Assembly: GCF_013348785.1 (NCBI RefSeq) | Contig: NZ_CP054691.1 | Location: forward strand, 1,550,001-1,614,000 | Direction of reading: 5' to 3' | Source of the DNA: Gordonia sp. X0973 | Lineage (GTDB): Bacteria; Actinomycetota; Actinomycetes; Mycobacteriales; Mycobacteriaceae | Length of the DNA stretch: 64,000 bases | Shown here: positions 11,637 through 19,360 of the stretch, piece after piece | Numbering within the stretch: position 1 is the stretch's first letter | How the letters are laid out: the number at the start of each line of letters is the position of its first letter | The notes under the pieces: model-generated | The model's input: only the letters and a program-made list of their open reading frames with translations | The model's database searches: none | What the model was told of the DNA's origin: nothing | Made by a program: the position numbers and the translations under genes

Positions 11637-12440
11637 ATGGCCGAGTCGGTCGACCTGGGCAGCGTCCAGGAAACCCTGCTGGTGCCGCTGTACGGTCGCG
11701 CGGTGGACGCGCGCCGACGATCGAGTGTGCTGTCCGACGCGCGGGCCGCCGAGATGGTCGACGAGATCGACCACGACTTCTCCACGTTCAGCACCCCGAA
11801 CACCGTCGGCTCGGTGTGGCGGGCGGCGGTCTTCGACGGCTTCGTCCGCGACTTCCTCGCCGAGCACCCCGACGGCACCGTCGCCGACCTCGGTTGCGGG
11901 CTGTCCACCCGCTTCGACCGGGTGGACAACGGGCGGGTCACCTGGCTCGACGTCGACCTCGAGGACAGCATCGCGCTGCGCCGCAGATTCGTCGACGACG
12001 GCGACCGCTACACGATGCGCGTCGGGTCGATCTTCGACACGGACTGGTACTCCGCGATCGATGCGGGCAAGCCGGTTCTGCTGCTCAGCGAGGGCGTCCT
12101 GCTGTACTTCCACGCCGACGAGGTCGAGGAGGCGCTGCGCTCGATAGCGGCGGCGTTCCCGGGGGCGCGCTTCGCGTTCGACACCTCCGGGGCGGCGATG
12201 GTCGCCGGTCAGGACAAGACACACGCCGATGTGCCCGCCCGGTTCCACTGGGCGTGCGACGATCCGGCCGAGCTGGAGAAGTGCGGCCTGCGACTGCTCG
12301 AGTCGTACAGCTTCGCGAAGCCGCCAAAGGGGTTGGTCGCCTCGTGGCCGCTACTGCACCGGGCGGGGATCAGGCTCGTGGGACGGATGCCGGTGTCGAA
12401 GGCGTATCGGTTCAACCTGTTCGAGTGCGCGCGTCGATAG
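11637..12440 (+). CDS. Class I SAM methyltransferase, LCM/PPM-like
   Basis: Leucine carboxyl methyltransferase-like O-methyltransferase of about 267 residues. The SAM-binding motif I is DLGCGLSTRFDRV (about residues 84-96), followed by WLDVDLED as the acidic second strand and by LLSEGVLLYF. These proteins are numerous in actinobacteria and methylate carboxyl or hydroxyl groups of small molecules; the substrate here is unknown. AGGAGG at 11627-11632 supports the ATG at 11637; a GTG directly in front (11634) is an alternative. It lies 22 nt after the lipase-like gene and is probably co-transcribed with it. Confidence 0.85.
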   Translation: MAESVDLGSVQETLLVPLYGRAVDARRRSSVLSDARAAEMVDEIDHDFSTFSTPNTVGSVWRAAVFDGFVRDFLAEHPDGTVADLGCGLSTRFDRVDNGRVTWLDVDLEDSIALRRRFVDDGDRYTMRVGSIFDTDWYSAIDAGKPVLLLSEGVLLYFHADEVEEALRSIAAAFPGARFAFDTSGAAMVAGQDKTHADVPARFHWACDDPAELEKCGLRLLESYSFAKPPKGLVASWPLLHRAGIRLVGRMPVSKAYRFNLFECARR

Positions 12441-12512
12441 CGCGGGCGCGACGGCGGTCCGCCGACGACCGGGGCAGCGGCGCAGGCGGGCTCCCGTGGC
12501 ACGATGGTCGGC

Positions 12513-13475
12513 ATGGCAACGCTCTGGGCGATCAGCGATCTGCACGTGGCCCATCGCGGCAACGAGCACATCGTCGACGACATTCACCCGCGTGATGCCG
12601 ATGACTGGCTGATCGTCGCCGGCGACGTCGCCGAGCGGACCGATGACATCGCCGAGACGCTCCGACGGTTGGCCGCCCGGTTCGCCACGGTGATCTGGGT
12701 CCCCGGGAACCACGAGCTGTACACGACCGCCAAAGACCCGCTCCAGATCCACGGCGTCGCGCGGTACGACTATCTCGTCCAGCAGGCGCGCGATCTCGGC
12801 GTCGTGACGCCAGAGGACATGTATCCGCTCTTCGATCCCGGCGACGGGCGCGAACCGGTGCGGGTCGTGCCGATGTTCCTGCTCTACGACTACACCTTCC
12901 GGCCGGAGGGCACCGCCACCGCGCTGCAGGCGCTGGCCCTGGCGCGCGAGCGCAACGTCGTCGCCACCGACGAATTCCTGCTCTCGCCGGAGCCGTTCGG
13001 AACCCGGGACGCGTGGGGACGCGCCCGGATGGCCGCCACCCGTGAACGCCTCGACGCCCTGGACCCGGCGGAGCGGACCGTGCTGATCAACCACTGGCCG
13101 CTGCGCCGCGAACCCACCGAGGTCCTCATGTACCCGGAGTTCGCGCTCTGGTGCGGCAGCGAGCAGACCGCCGATTGGCATCTGCGCTACAACGCCGCCT
13201 GCTGCGTCTACGGGCATCTGCACATCCCGCGCACGACCTACTACGACGGGGTGCGCTTCGAAGAGGTCTCCGTCGGCTATCCCCGGGAGTGGAAGCGGCG
13301 CGGCCTGCCCGATCCGCTGCTGCGCGCGATCATTCCCGACGCCACCCCCGACGACCTCGCCGAACACGGCACCCGTTTCGAACTCCCGCCCGACTACGAG
13401 GAGCGCGCCAGGCAGATGCGCCGTCGCATCGAGGAACGACAGCTTCGTCAACAGAGTCAGAAGGGACCGCAGTGA
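12513..13475 (+). CDS. pptH: Metallophosphoesterase, PptH-like phosphopantetheinyl hydrolase
   Basis: Calcineurin-like phosphoesterase with the full metal motif set: SDLHVAHRGN (DxH), AGDVAE (GDxx), PGNHE (GNHE), INHWPL (H) and YGHLHIPRT (GHxH). By orthology with M. tuberculosis Rv2795c, which removes 4'-phosphopantetheine from acyl carrier proteins, it opposes the next gene, pptT. Its stop overlaps the pptT GTG (GTGA at 13472), so the two are translated in coupling. The ATG at 12513 is preferred because a CACGAT -10 box ends 7 nt before it (leaderless geometry). An ATG at 12504 is also in frame. Confidence 0.85.
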   Translation: MATLWAISDLHVAHRGNEHIVDDIHPRDADDWLIVAGDVAERTDDIAETLRRLAARFATVIWVPGNHELYTTAKDPLQIHGVARYDYLVQQARDLGVVTPEDMYPLFDPGDGREPVRVVPMFLLYDYTFRPEGTATALQALALARERNVVATDEFLLSPEPFGTRDAWGRARMAATRERLDALDPAERTVLINHWPLRREPTEVLMYPEFALWCGSEQTADWHLRYNAACCVYGHLHIPRTTYYDGVRFEEVSVGYPREWKRRGLPDPLLRAIIPDATPDDLAEHGTRFELPPDYEERARQMRRRIEERQLRQQSQKGPQ

Positions 13476-14179
13476 CCGAGCCGGCACCGACCATCAGCAC
13501 GCAGACGATGATCGCCCCGATCCTGGTCGGCGGTGTCGCCTCGGCCGAGGCCTTCGGCGACCCCGAGGGGCTGACCGCACACCCGGCCGAGGAGTCGATC
13601 ATCGGCCGCGCGGTGGACAAGCGGCGCAAGGAGTTCATCACTGCGCGCAACTGCGCCCGGGTGGCGCTGGGCGAGTTGGGCATCGATCCGGTGCCCATCA
13701 TGCGCGGCGAGAAGGACATGCCGCTGTGGCCAGACGGCGTCGTCGGCTCCATCACCCACACGGCCGGGTATCGGGCCGCGATCGTGGCCTACGCGATGGC
13801 CATCCGGTCGTTGGGGATCGACGCCGAGCCGCATGAACCCCTGCCCGAGGGGGTGCTGAACCTGACCAGCATCGAGGCCGAGCGCGATGTCCTCGCGACC
13901 CGCCCGGCCGGACTGCACTGGGACCGCCTGCTGTTCTGCGCCAAGGAGACCACCTACAAGGCCTGGTTCCCGCTGACCCGACGGTGGCTGGGGTTCGAGG
14001 ACGCCCACATCACGTTCTCCCAGCTCGGCGAGCTCGACGGCGGGGGAGCGCACGGCACCTTCACCTCGCGCATACTCATCGATCCGGCCGCCGCCGACGG
14101 GGGCGCGCCGCTGCTCGAACTCCCGGGCCGCTGGCTGATCGCCCGCGACCTCATCACCACGACGATCGTCCTCCGATGA
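13472..14179 (+). CDS. pptT: Sfp-type 4'-phosphopantetheinyl transferase (PptT)
   Basis: Transfers 4'-phosphopantetheine from CoA to carrier proteins of fatty-acid, polyketide and non-ribosomal peptide synthases. The 235-residue protein carries the signature motifs GSITHTAGYRAAIVA, LGIDAEPHEPLPEGV (Mg-binding Asp and Glu) and FCAKETTYKAWFPLTRRW (KExxYK). It lies between pptH and truB with four-base overlaps on both sides (GTGA at 13472, ATGA at 14176), the arrangement known from M. tuberculosis Rv2795c-Rv2793c. It is essential in mycobacteria, where it activates mycolate and siderophore synthases; that role is inferred here. Confidence 0.95.
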   Translation: MTEPAPTISTQTMIAPILVGGVASAEAFGDPEGLTAHPAEESIIGRAVDKRRKEFITARNCARVALGELGIDPVPIMRGEKDMPLWPDGVVGSITHTAGYRAAIVAYAMAIRSLGIDAEPHEPLPEGVLNLTSIEAERDVLATRPAGLHWDRLLFCAKETTYKAWFPLTRRWLGFEDAHITFSQLGELDGGGAHGTFTSRILIDPAAADGGAPLLELPGRWLIARDLITTTIVLR

Positions 14180-15111
14180 CCGGTACCGACCCGGGGGCGG
14201 CCGAGCACGCCCACTTGGACGCCGCCGGCCTGGTCGTGATCGACAAGCCGGCCGGGATCACCAGCCACGACGTCGTCAGCCGGTGCCGCAAGGCGTTCAA
14301 CACACGCCGGGTCGGCCACGCCGGGACCCTGGACCCGATGGCGACCGGCGTGCTGATCGTCGGGATCGAGCGGGCCACCAAGCTGCTCGGCCTGCTTTCG
14401 CTGACGACCAAGTCCTACACCGCGACGATCCGCCTCGGCGTCGCCACCACCAGCGACGACGCGGAGGGAGAGGTCACCAAGCGCGTGTCCGCCGACGCGG
14501 TGCGCGACGACGAGATCGCCGCCGTCATCGGCACCCTGACCGGCGACATCGAGCAGGTGCCGTCGACGGTCTCGGCGATCAAGGTCGACGGCAAGCGCGC
14601 CCACGCCCTCGCCCGTGACGGCGAGCAATTCGAGCTGGCGGCCCGGCGGGTGACGGTTTCCCGGTTCGACGTCGAGCAGATTCGGCGGACCACCGTCGAA
14701 GGAGTGGGGGTCATCGACCTCGACGTGGCGGTCGACTGCTCGTCGGGCACCTACATCCGCGCCCTGGCCCGCGATCTCGGCAGCGCTCTCGGGGTGGGCG
14801 GGCATCTCACGGCCCTGCGGCGGACCGCCGTCGGTCCGTTCACGCTGGAGCACGCGCGGCCACTCGTCGAACTCGAATCCGACCCCCGGCTCAGCCTGCA
14901 TATCGACGAAGCGGCGCGCATCGCGTTCCCGCACCGTGCGATCAGCGCCGACGAGGCGGAGGGCATCAGCCAGGGACGGTGGCTGGACCCGGTGGGGATC
15001 AAGGAGGTGTACGTCGTCATCGACCCCGACGACCGGCCGATCGCGTTGATCCGCGAGAAGGGCCGACGCGCGTCGTCGGTGATGGTCGTGCGCCCGGCGA
15101 CGCTGCGCTGA
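14176..15111 (+). CDS. truB: tRNA pseudouridine(55) synthase
   Basis: Makes pseudouridine 55 in the T loop of tRNAs. The 311-residue protein begins with the conserved GLVVIDKPAGITSHDVV and carries RRVGHAGTLDPMATGVL, in which the Asp of GTLDP is the catalytic nucleophile. Further family motifs are KSYTATIRLGVAT, SSGTYIRALARDLG and the C-terminal PUA-like region. The ATG start overlaps the pptT stop (ATGA). It is the last gene of the pptH-pptT-truB run; the next gene has its own promoter. Confidence 0.97.
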   Translation: MTGTDPGAAEHAHLDAAGLVVIDKPAGITSHDVVSRCRKAFNTRRVGHAGTLDPMATGVLIVGIERATKLLGLLSLTTKSYTATIRLGVATTSDDAEGEVTKRVSADAVRDDEIAAVIGTLTGDIEQVPSTVSAIKVDGKRAHALARDGEQFELAARRVTVSRFDVEQIRRTTVEGVGVIDLDVAVDCSSGTYIRALARDLGSALGVGGHLTALRRTAVGPFTLEHARPLVELESDPRLSLHIDEAARIAFPHRAISADEAEGISQGRWLDPVGIKEVYVVIDPDDRPIALIREKGRRASSVMVVRPATLR

Positions 15112-15122
15112 CCGGCACAACC

Positions 15123-15128
15123 TAGGCT
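15123..15128 (+). promoter_or_regulatory. -10 element, leaderless start of tesB
   Basis: TAGGCT ends 6 nt before the tesB ATG at 15135, and no ribosome-binding site lies between. This indicates a separate promoter and a leaderless transcript downstream of truB. Confidence 0.55.
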
Positions 15129-15134
15129 GTCCTC

Positions 15135-16028
15135 ATGACTTCTGACGCCACCGCGGACGACCGGTCCCACGACCTGAACGTGCTGCTCGAATTGCTCGAC
15201 GTGCAGCAGCGCGACGAGGACGTGTTCATCGGGCAGCATCCGGAGCAGAAGACGGCCCGCACCTTCGGCGGGCAGCTCCTCGGTCAGGGAGTGGTGGCGG
15301 CGACGAGGTCGTTGACGCGCGGCAACCCGCCGGTCCATGCGCTGCACGCCCATTTCATCCGCGGCGGCGACGTGGAAAAGCCGATGGAGTACCACATCAC
15401 CCGCTTTCGCGACGGCAAGTCCTTCGCGAACCGCCAGGTCACGGCACGTCAGGACGGCGAGGACATCTTCACGATGCTCGTCTCCTACCAGGACAACACC
15501 GCCGGACTCGAGCACGCCGTCGAAAGCCCGACGGTGCCCTATCCGGAAGAACTGCCCGAACTGGGCGAGCACTTCAAGGGCTACGAGGACACCGTCTCGC
15601 TGTTCGTCAACGCCCTGCATCCCATCGACATCCGCTTCGCCAACGACCCCACCTGGAAGGCGCGCGAGGCGGGGGAGAAGCTGCTCAAGAACCGGGTCTG
15701 GATGCGGACCGACGGCACGCTGCCCGACGAGCAGATCTGGCACGTCGCCGCGATGTGTTATGCCTCGGACACGACGGTTCTCGATTCCATCATCACCACC
15801 CACGGACTCTCCTGGGGCATCGATCGCCTGTTCGCGGCGACGGTGAACCATTCGATGTGGTTCCACCGCGAGTTCCGCTTCGACGAGTGGATGCTCTACG
15901 CGACGGAGTCGCCGGTGGCGGCGGGCTCCCGCGGCATCGGATCCGGACGTTTCTTCATGCGCAACGGCACCCTGGCGACGTCGGTCGTTCAGGAGGCACT
16001 GATCAAGTACTTCCCGCCGAAGGACTGA
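15135..16028 (+). CDS. tesB: Acyl-CoA thioesterase II
   Basis: Hydrolyses acyl-CoAs to free fatty acid and CoA. The 297-residue protein has the double hot-dog layout of TesB. The N-terminal half contains RTFGGQLLGQ and HALHAHFIRGGD (about residues 70-81), and the C-terminal half contains MCYASDTTVLDS and ATSVVQEALI. The Asp, Thr and Gln positions of the E. coli TesB catalytic set can be matched to CYASD, the following TVNHSMW segment, and SVVQEA. Length agrees with the family (E. coli about 286). It is probably housekeeping lipid metabolism. Confidence 0.93.
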   Translation: MTSDATADDRSHDLNVLLELLDVQQRDEDVFIGQHPEQKTARTFGGQLLGQGVVAATRSLTRGNPPVHALHAHFIRGGDVEKPMEYHITRFRDGKSFANRQVTARQDGEDIFTMLVSYQDNTAGLEHAVESPTVPYPEELPELGEHFKGYEDTVSLFVNALHPIDIRFANDPTWKAREAGEKLLKNRVWMRTDGTLPDEQIWHVAAMCYASDTTVLDSIITTHGLSWGIDRLFAATVNHSMWFHREFRFDEWMLYATESPVAAGSRGIGSGRFFMRNGTLATSVVQEALIKYFPPKD

Positions 16029-16036
16029 TCCGACGG

Positions 16037-16042
16037 TAACCT
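16037..16042 (+). promoter_or_regulatory. -10 element (TAACCT) for the 16108 membrane-protein/ABC operon
   Basis: TAACCT lies about 65 nt before the GTG at 16108, leaving room for a leader that includes AAGGAG at 16092-16097. Confidence 0.4.
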
Positions 16043-16107
16043 GGCGGGGTTGATTTCGGCCGCCCGGCCGGGTCGACCCTTCCCCCGCACCAAGGAGTAA
16101 CCGCAGC

Positions 16108-16797
16108 GTGGAGCCAAACGAGCAGCAGCAGGACCCGACCGCGTCGGGTCCGATCGGGATCCCCGGATCGCCTGACGACGCGCCCGCAGCGGTGGCCCAG
16201 GCGGCCGAGGCCCCGGCGGCGCCCGCCGCACCGGGCTACGGCGGTTCCTGGATTCCCGGTCCGCCGGCGGCCCCGACCTCGCTGCCGCAACGGTGGTTGA
16301 CGCCCGGACCGTATCTGCCGCGGCGCGATTGGCAGCGCAAGACCCGGACCGCGATCACCGCGATCACGGGTGTGAGCGGGGTGATGTGGCTGATCGGAGT
16401 CATCGCCCTCATCGCGATCGGCCTGGTGGTCACCTTCGTCATGCGCATCAGTCCCTTCGAGGGCAAGGGTCTCGTGATGGCGAGCTGCTCGTCGGCGTCC
16501 ACCGGTGACGGCACCATCGCGGCGGGATCGCCCGTGGTCGCCTGGACCGACAAGACCGACAAGGTGCTCCACGGGACCCTGCAGGCTCTCAAGTCGGTGA
16601 AGGTCGCCGACGAGAAGGACCCGACCGTCAAGGTGAGGCGGTGCTACCTGCCGTTCACGCTGAAGGGCGTGCGCCCCGACGCGGCCGGCTACAACGTCAG
16701 GATCGGTGACGGCGCCCCGCAGTTCGTGACCACCCGCTCGCTCAAGACGGGCGCGGTGATCGCCCTCGTCCCGACGGTGCCCGGGAGTCCGGGGTGA
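16108..16797 (+). CDS. Hypothetical single-pass membrane protein with Pro/Ala-rich N-terminus
   Basis: A 229-residue protein of no recognised family. Residues 1-60 are Ala/Pro/Gln-rich and probably cytosolic. A basic patch (RRDWQRKTR) precedes one long hydrophobic segment (VMWLIGVIALIAIGLVVTFV, about 92-112). The C-terminal 115 residues, which would be outside, are a small domain with two Cys (ASCSSA and RRCYLPF). It has a GTG start with AAGGAG 10 nt upstream. Its TGA overlaps the GTG of the ABC transporter (GTGA at 16794), so it may be an accessory subunit. That role is inference from context only. Confidence 0.65.
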   Translation: MEPNEQQQDPTASGPIGIPGSPDDAPAAVAQAAEAPAAPAAPGYGGSWIPGPPAAPTSLPQRWLTPGPYLPRRDWQRKTRTAITAITGVSGVMWLIGVIALIAIGLVVTFVMRISPFEGKGLVMASCSSASTGDGTIAAGSPVVAWTDKTDKVLHGTLQALKSVKVADEKDPTVKVRRCYLPFTLKGVRPDAAGYNVRIGDGAPQFVTTRSLKTGAVIALVPTVPGSPG

Positions 16798-18716
16798 TCG
16801 CCGAGGGGAGGGACTGGGCGAATGAGCTCCAGGCCTCGGCGGTCTGGGTGTTGTGGGTCTCCGCACTCTCCTTCGCCTGCCTCGTGGTCGTCGGCGGGCT
16901 GCTCGCCGTCGGCACCCGATGGGGACGGCAGTTCTGGCGAGTCACGGGCGGGTTCTTCACCGAGCGCGAGTCGGCGCCGCTGACCTGGTTGCTGGTCGTC
17001 GTACTGCTGGTGCTGGCGATCTTCGGCGTGCGGTTGAACGTCCTGTTCACGTACCAGAGCAAAGAGATGTACGACGCGCTGCAGGCGGCGTCGGGGGTGC
17101 TGGACCACAAGAACGAGGTCCCCAACCTCCACGAGGCGATCGCTCCGGCCGAGTCGGCCTTTTGGAAGGCGTTGGGGATCTTCGGGATCCTGGCCACCAT
17201 CTTCATCGTGCGCGGCGTGTTCGAGATGTGGGTCGGCGCCGCGTTCGAAGTCCGGATGCGGTCGTGGCTGACGTCGCACGTCAGTCAGGACTGGCTGGAC
17301 GGGAAGGCCTTCTACCGCAACCGGTTCGTGCCGATCGAGGACAGCGACGGAGAGGTGACGGCGGGCGTCGACAACCCGGATCAGCGCATCGAGGCCGACA
17401 TCACGACCCTCGTCGACTCGACTCGACAATTCGTGTTCAGCAGCGGCGGGTCGGCGACCGGCGGCGTGATCCCGGCCGTCGTCACGATCATCACGTTCAC
17501 CGGGATGCTGTGGGGGCTGTCGGGGCCGATGGTCCTCTTCGGGTACACGTTGTCGCACGCGATGGTCTTCCTGCTGATGGCCTTCATCCTCGTCGTCACG
17601 GTGGTGGCCTTCTCGCTCGGCCGCCCCTTGATCCGGTTGAACTTCCTGCGCGACCGCCTGACGGCAAACTTCCGTTTCGCCTTGGTGCGAGTGCGGGAGA
17701 ACGCGGAGAACATCGCGCTCTACTCCGGCGAGCAGGTGGAACAGCGCCACCTGATGAGTCGGTTCCGCTTGGTGATCGCCAACTACTGGCGGATCACCTA
17801 TCGGCAGTTGATGTTCTCCGGCTGGAACTGGGGTAGCAGCCAGGCCTCGGTCGTGCTGCCGTGGATGGTGCAGGCCGGCCGATTCTTCACCGGCCAGATA
17901 TCCCTGGGCCAGTTGTCGCAGACGGCCGGCGCCTTCGGGAACCTGAGTGATTCGCTCTCGTTCTTCCGGCTCATGTACGACGACTTCACCAATTTCCGCG
18001 CCTCCCTCATCCGTCTCGACGGACTGGGCGAGGCCGACGAGAAGGCGCGGGAGCTGCCCACGATCGACACCGCCGACGGCGAGGGCATCGGCCTGCGGGA
18101 CGTCACCATCACCAAGCCCGACGGCGGCGTCCTCGTCGACGATTTGGACCTGTCCCTGGTGCCCGGCGATGCGCTCGTCGTCAAGGGGCGTTCCGGCAGC
18201 GGTAAGACGACGTTGTTCCGCGGTCTGTCCGGGCTCTGGCCGTATGCCGACGGGCAGTTCATCCGGCCGGGCGGCGAGGACACGCTGTTCATCTCGCAGG
18301 TGCCCTATCTCCCGCTGGCCGATCTGCGGTCGGTGCTCACCTATCCGGCCCCGGCGTCAGACTTCTCCGACGCGGAGCTGCGCGAATCCCTCGTCGACGT
18401 GTCGCTTCCACATCTCGTCGACCGACTCGACGAGGACGAGTATTGGGCCAAGGTGCTCTCGCCAGGCGAGCAGCAGCGCGTGGCCTTTGCCCGGATCCTC
18501 CTGTCGAAACCCAAGGCCGTCTTCCTCGACGAGGCTACCTCCGCGGTCGACGAGGGGTTGGAGTTCGCGCTGTACAGCCTGATCCGGACCCGGCTGCCGC
18601 AGACGATCGTCGTCTCGATCAGCCACCGCAGCACCACCGAGCAGCATCACACCAAGATGCTCGAACTCCTCGGCGACGGGCCGTGGGAGCTGACCGACGT
18701 TCCGGTGCACGCGTAG
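16794..18716 (+). CDS. ABC transporter, fused permease/ATPase, BacA/SbmA-like
   Basis: A 640-residue half-transporter of the SbmA/BacA-ABCD type, resembling M. tuberculosis Rv1819c, which imports vitamin B12 and other hydrophilic molecules. About six membrane helices occupy residues 15-400. The ATPase domain (about 420-640) has Walker A GRSGSGKTT (about 464-472), signature SPGEQQRVAFAR (about 555-566) and Walker B AVFLDEATSAVDEG. The H-loop is within SISHRST. The GTG start overlaps the stop of the preceding membrane-protein gene. Such proteins import antimicrobial peptides and cofactors; the substrate here is not known. Confidence 0.88.
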   Translation: MIAEGRDWANELQASAVWVLWVSALSFACLVVVGGLLAVGTRWGRQFWRVTGGFFTERESAPLTWLLVVVLLVLAIFGVRLNVLFTYQSKEMYDALQAASGVLDHKNEVPNLHEAIAPAESAFWKALGIFGILATIFIVRGVFEMWVGAAFEVRMRSWLTSHVSQDWLDGKAFYRNRFVPIEDSDGEVTAGVDNPDQRIEADITTLVDSTRQFVFSSGGSATGGVIPAVVTIITFTGMLWGLSGPMVLFGYTLSHAMVFLLMAFILVVTVVAFSLGRPLIRLNFLRDRLTANFRFALVRVRENAENIALYSGEQVEQRHLMSRFRLVIANYWRITYRQLMFSGWNWGSSQASVVLPWMVQAGRFFTGQISLGQLSQTAGAFGNLSDSLSFFRLMYDDFTNFRASLIRLDGLGEADEKARELPTIDTADGEGIGLRDVTITKPDGGVLVDDLDLSLVPGDALVVKGRSGSGKTTLFRGLSGLWPYADGQFIRPGGEDTLFISQVPYLPLADLRSVLTYPAPASDFSDAELRESLVDVSLPHLVDRLDEDEYWAKVLSPGEQQRVAFARILLSKPKAVFLDEATSAVDEGLEFALYSLIRTRLPQTIVVSISHRSTTEQHHTKMLELLGDGPWELTDVPVHA

Positions 18717-18773
18717 ATTCGGTTGACCGACGACCCCTTGTGGGTCGAATGGGATGGGTCCTACCGTGGCTTC

Positions 18774-19247
18774 ATGACTACTCGAAACCCCATGTCAGGG
18801 CACCTTTCCTCACTCGGTGCGCGAACGGTCGCCGCGGTCTTCGCGATTCTCGTCGGGCTGGTGGGCGCAGCGCTTCCGGCGGCTTCTGCCGCTCCGACCA
18901 TCAGCCCGCAATCGGCTGCCGGGCGGGCGATCGTCGCCACCGGTGCGGCCGACGCCACCGCGACCGTCCACAAGCCGGTCCGCCTCGGTGGCGCGACCAT
19001 CCGGGCGGATGGGATCTGGGCCTTTATGACCGCGAAGATGCAGGCCCCCGACGGCGGCAGGTTCTCCTATGTCGGCACTCCCGACGCCGAGGCCGCCGCC
19101 CACGGCGGGAAGTCGAATACCTACGACGGTCTTTTCCGCCAGACCACCCGGGGCTGGACCCGGATCGACAGCGCCGTCGGCCCGACTGACGTCGCGTGGG
19201 AGGGTTGGGCGGCCAAATACGGTGCGCCCGAGTCGATCTTCCACTGA
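18774..19247 (+). CDS. Small secreted hypothetical protein
   Basis: A protein of about 157 residues with a Sec signal peptide: basic start, hydrophobic TVAAVFAILVGLVGAALPA and an ASAAP cleavage region near residue 43. The mature part has no cysteine and no recognised domain; it contains the aromatic-rich segments WAFMTAKMQAPDGGRFSYVG and AWEGWAAKYGAP. The ATG at 18774 gives the best signal peptide, and the ATG at 18792 is also possible. It is 57 nt after the ABC transporter gene and could share its transcript. Exported; function unknown. Confidence 0.6.
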   Translation: MTTRNPMSGHLSSLGARTVAAVFAILVGLVGAALPAASAAPTISPQSAAGRAIVATGAADATATVHKPVRLGGATIRADGIWAFMTAKMQAPDGGRFSYVGTPDAEAAAHGGKSNTYDGLFRQTTRGWTRIDSAVGPTDVAWEGWAAKYGAPESIFH

Positions 19248-19360
19248 GCTCGACGCCGTACTTTACGAACTCTTTACCTTTCTCGGCGAAACCCCGGACT
19301 CGGCCGTCCAATCCGCTTACGGTTGCAACAAACTCACCGTTCGAACACTAGGGGTTGGTC

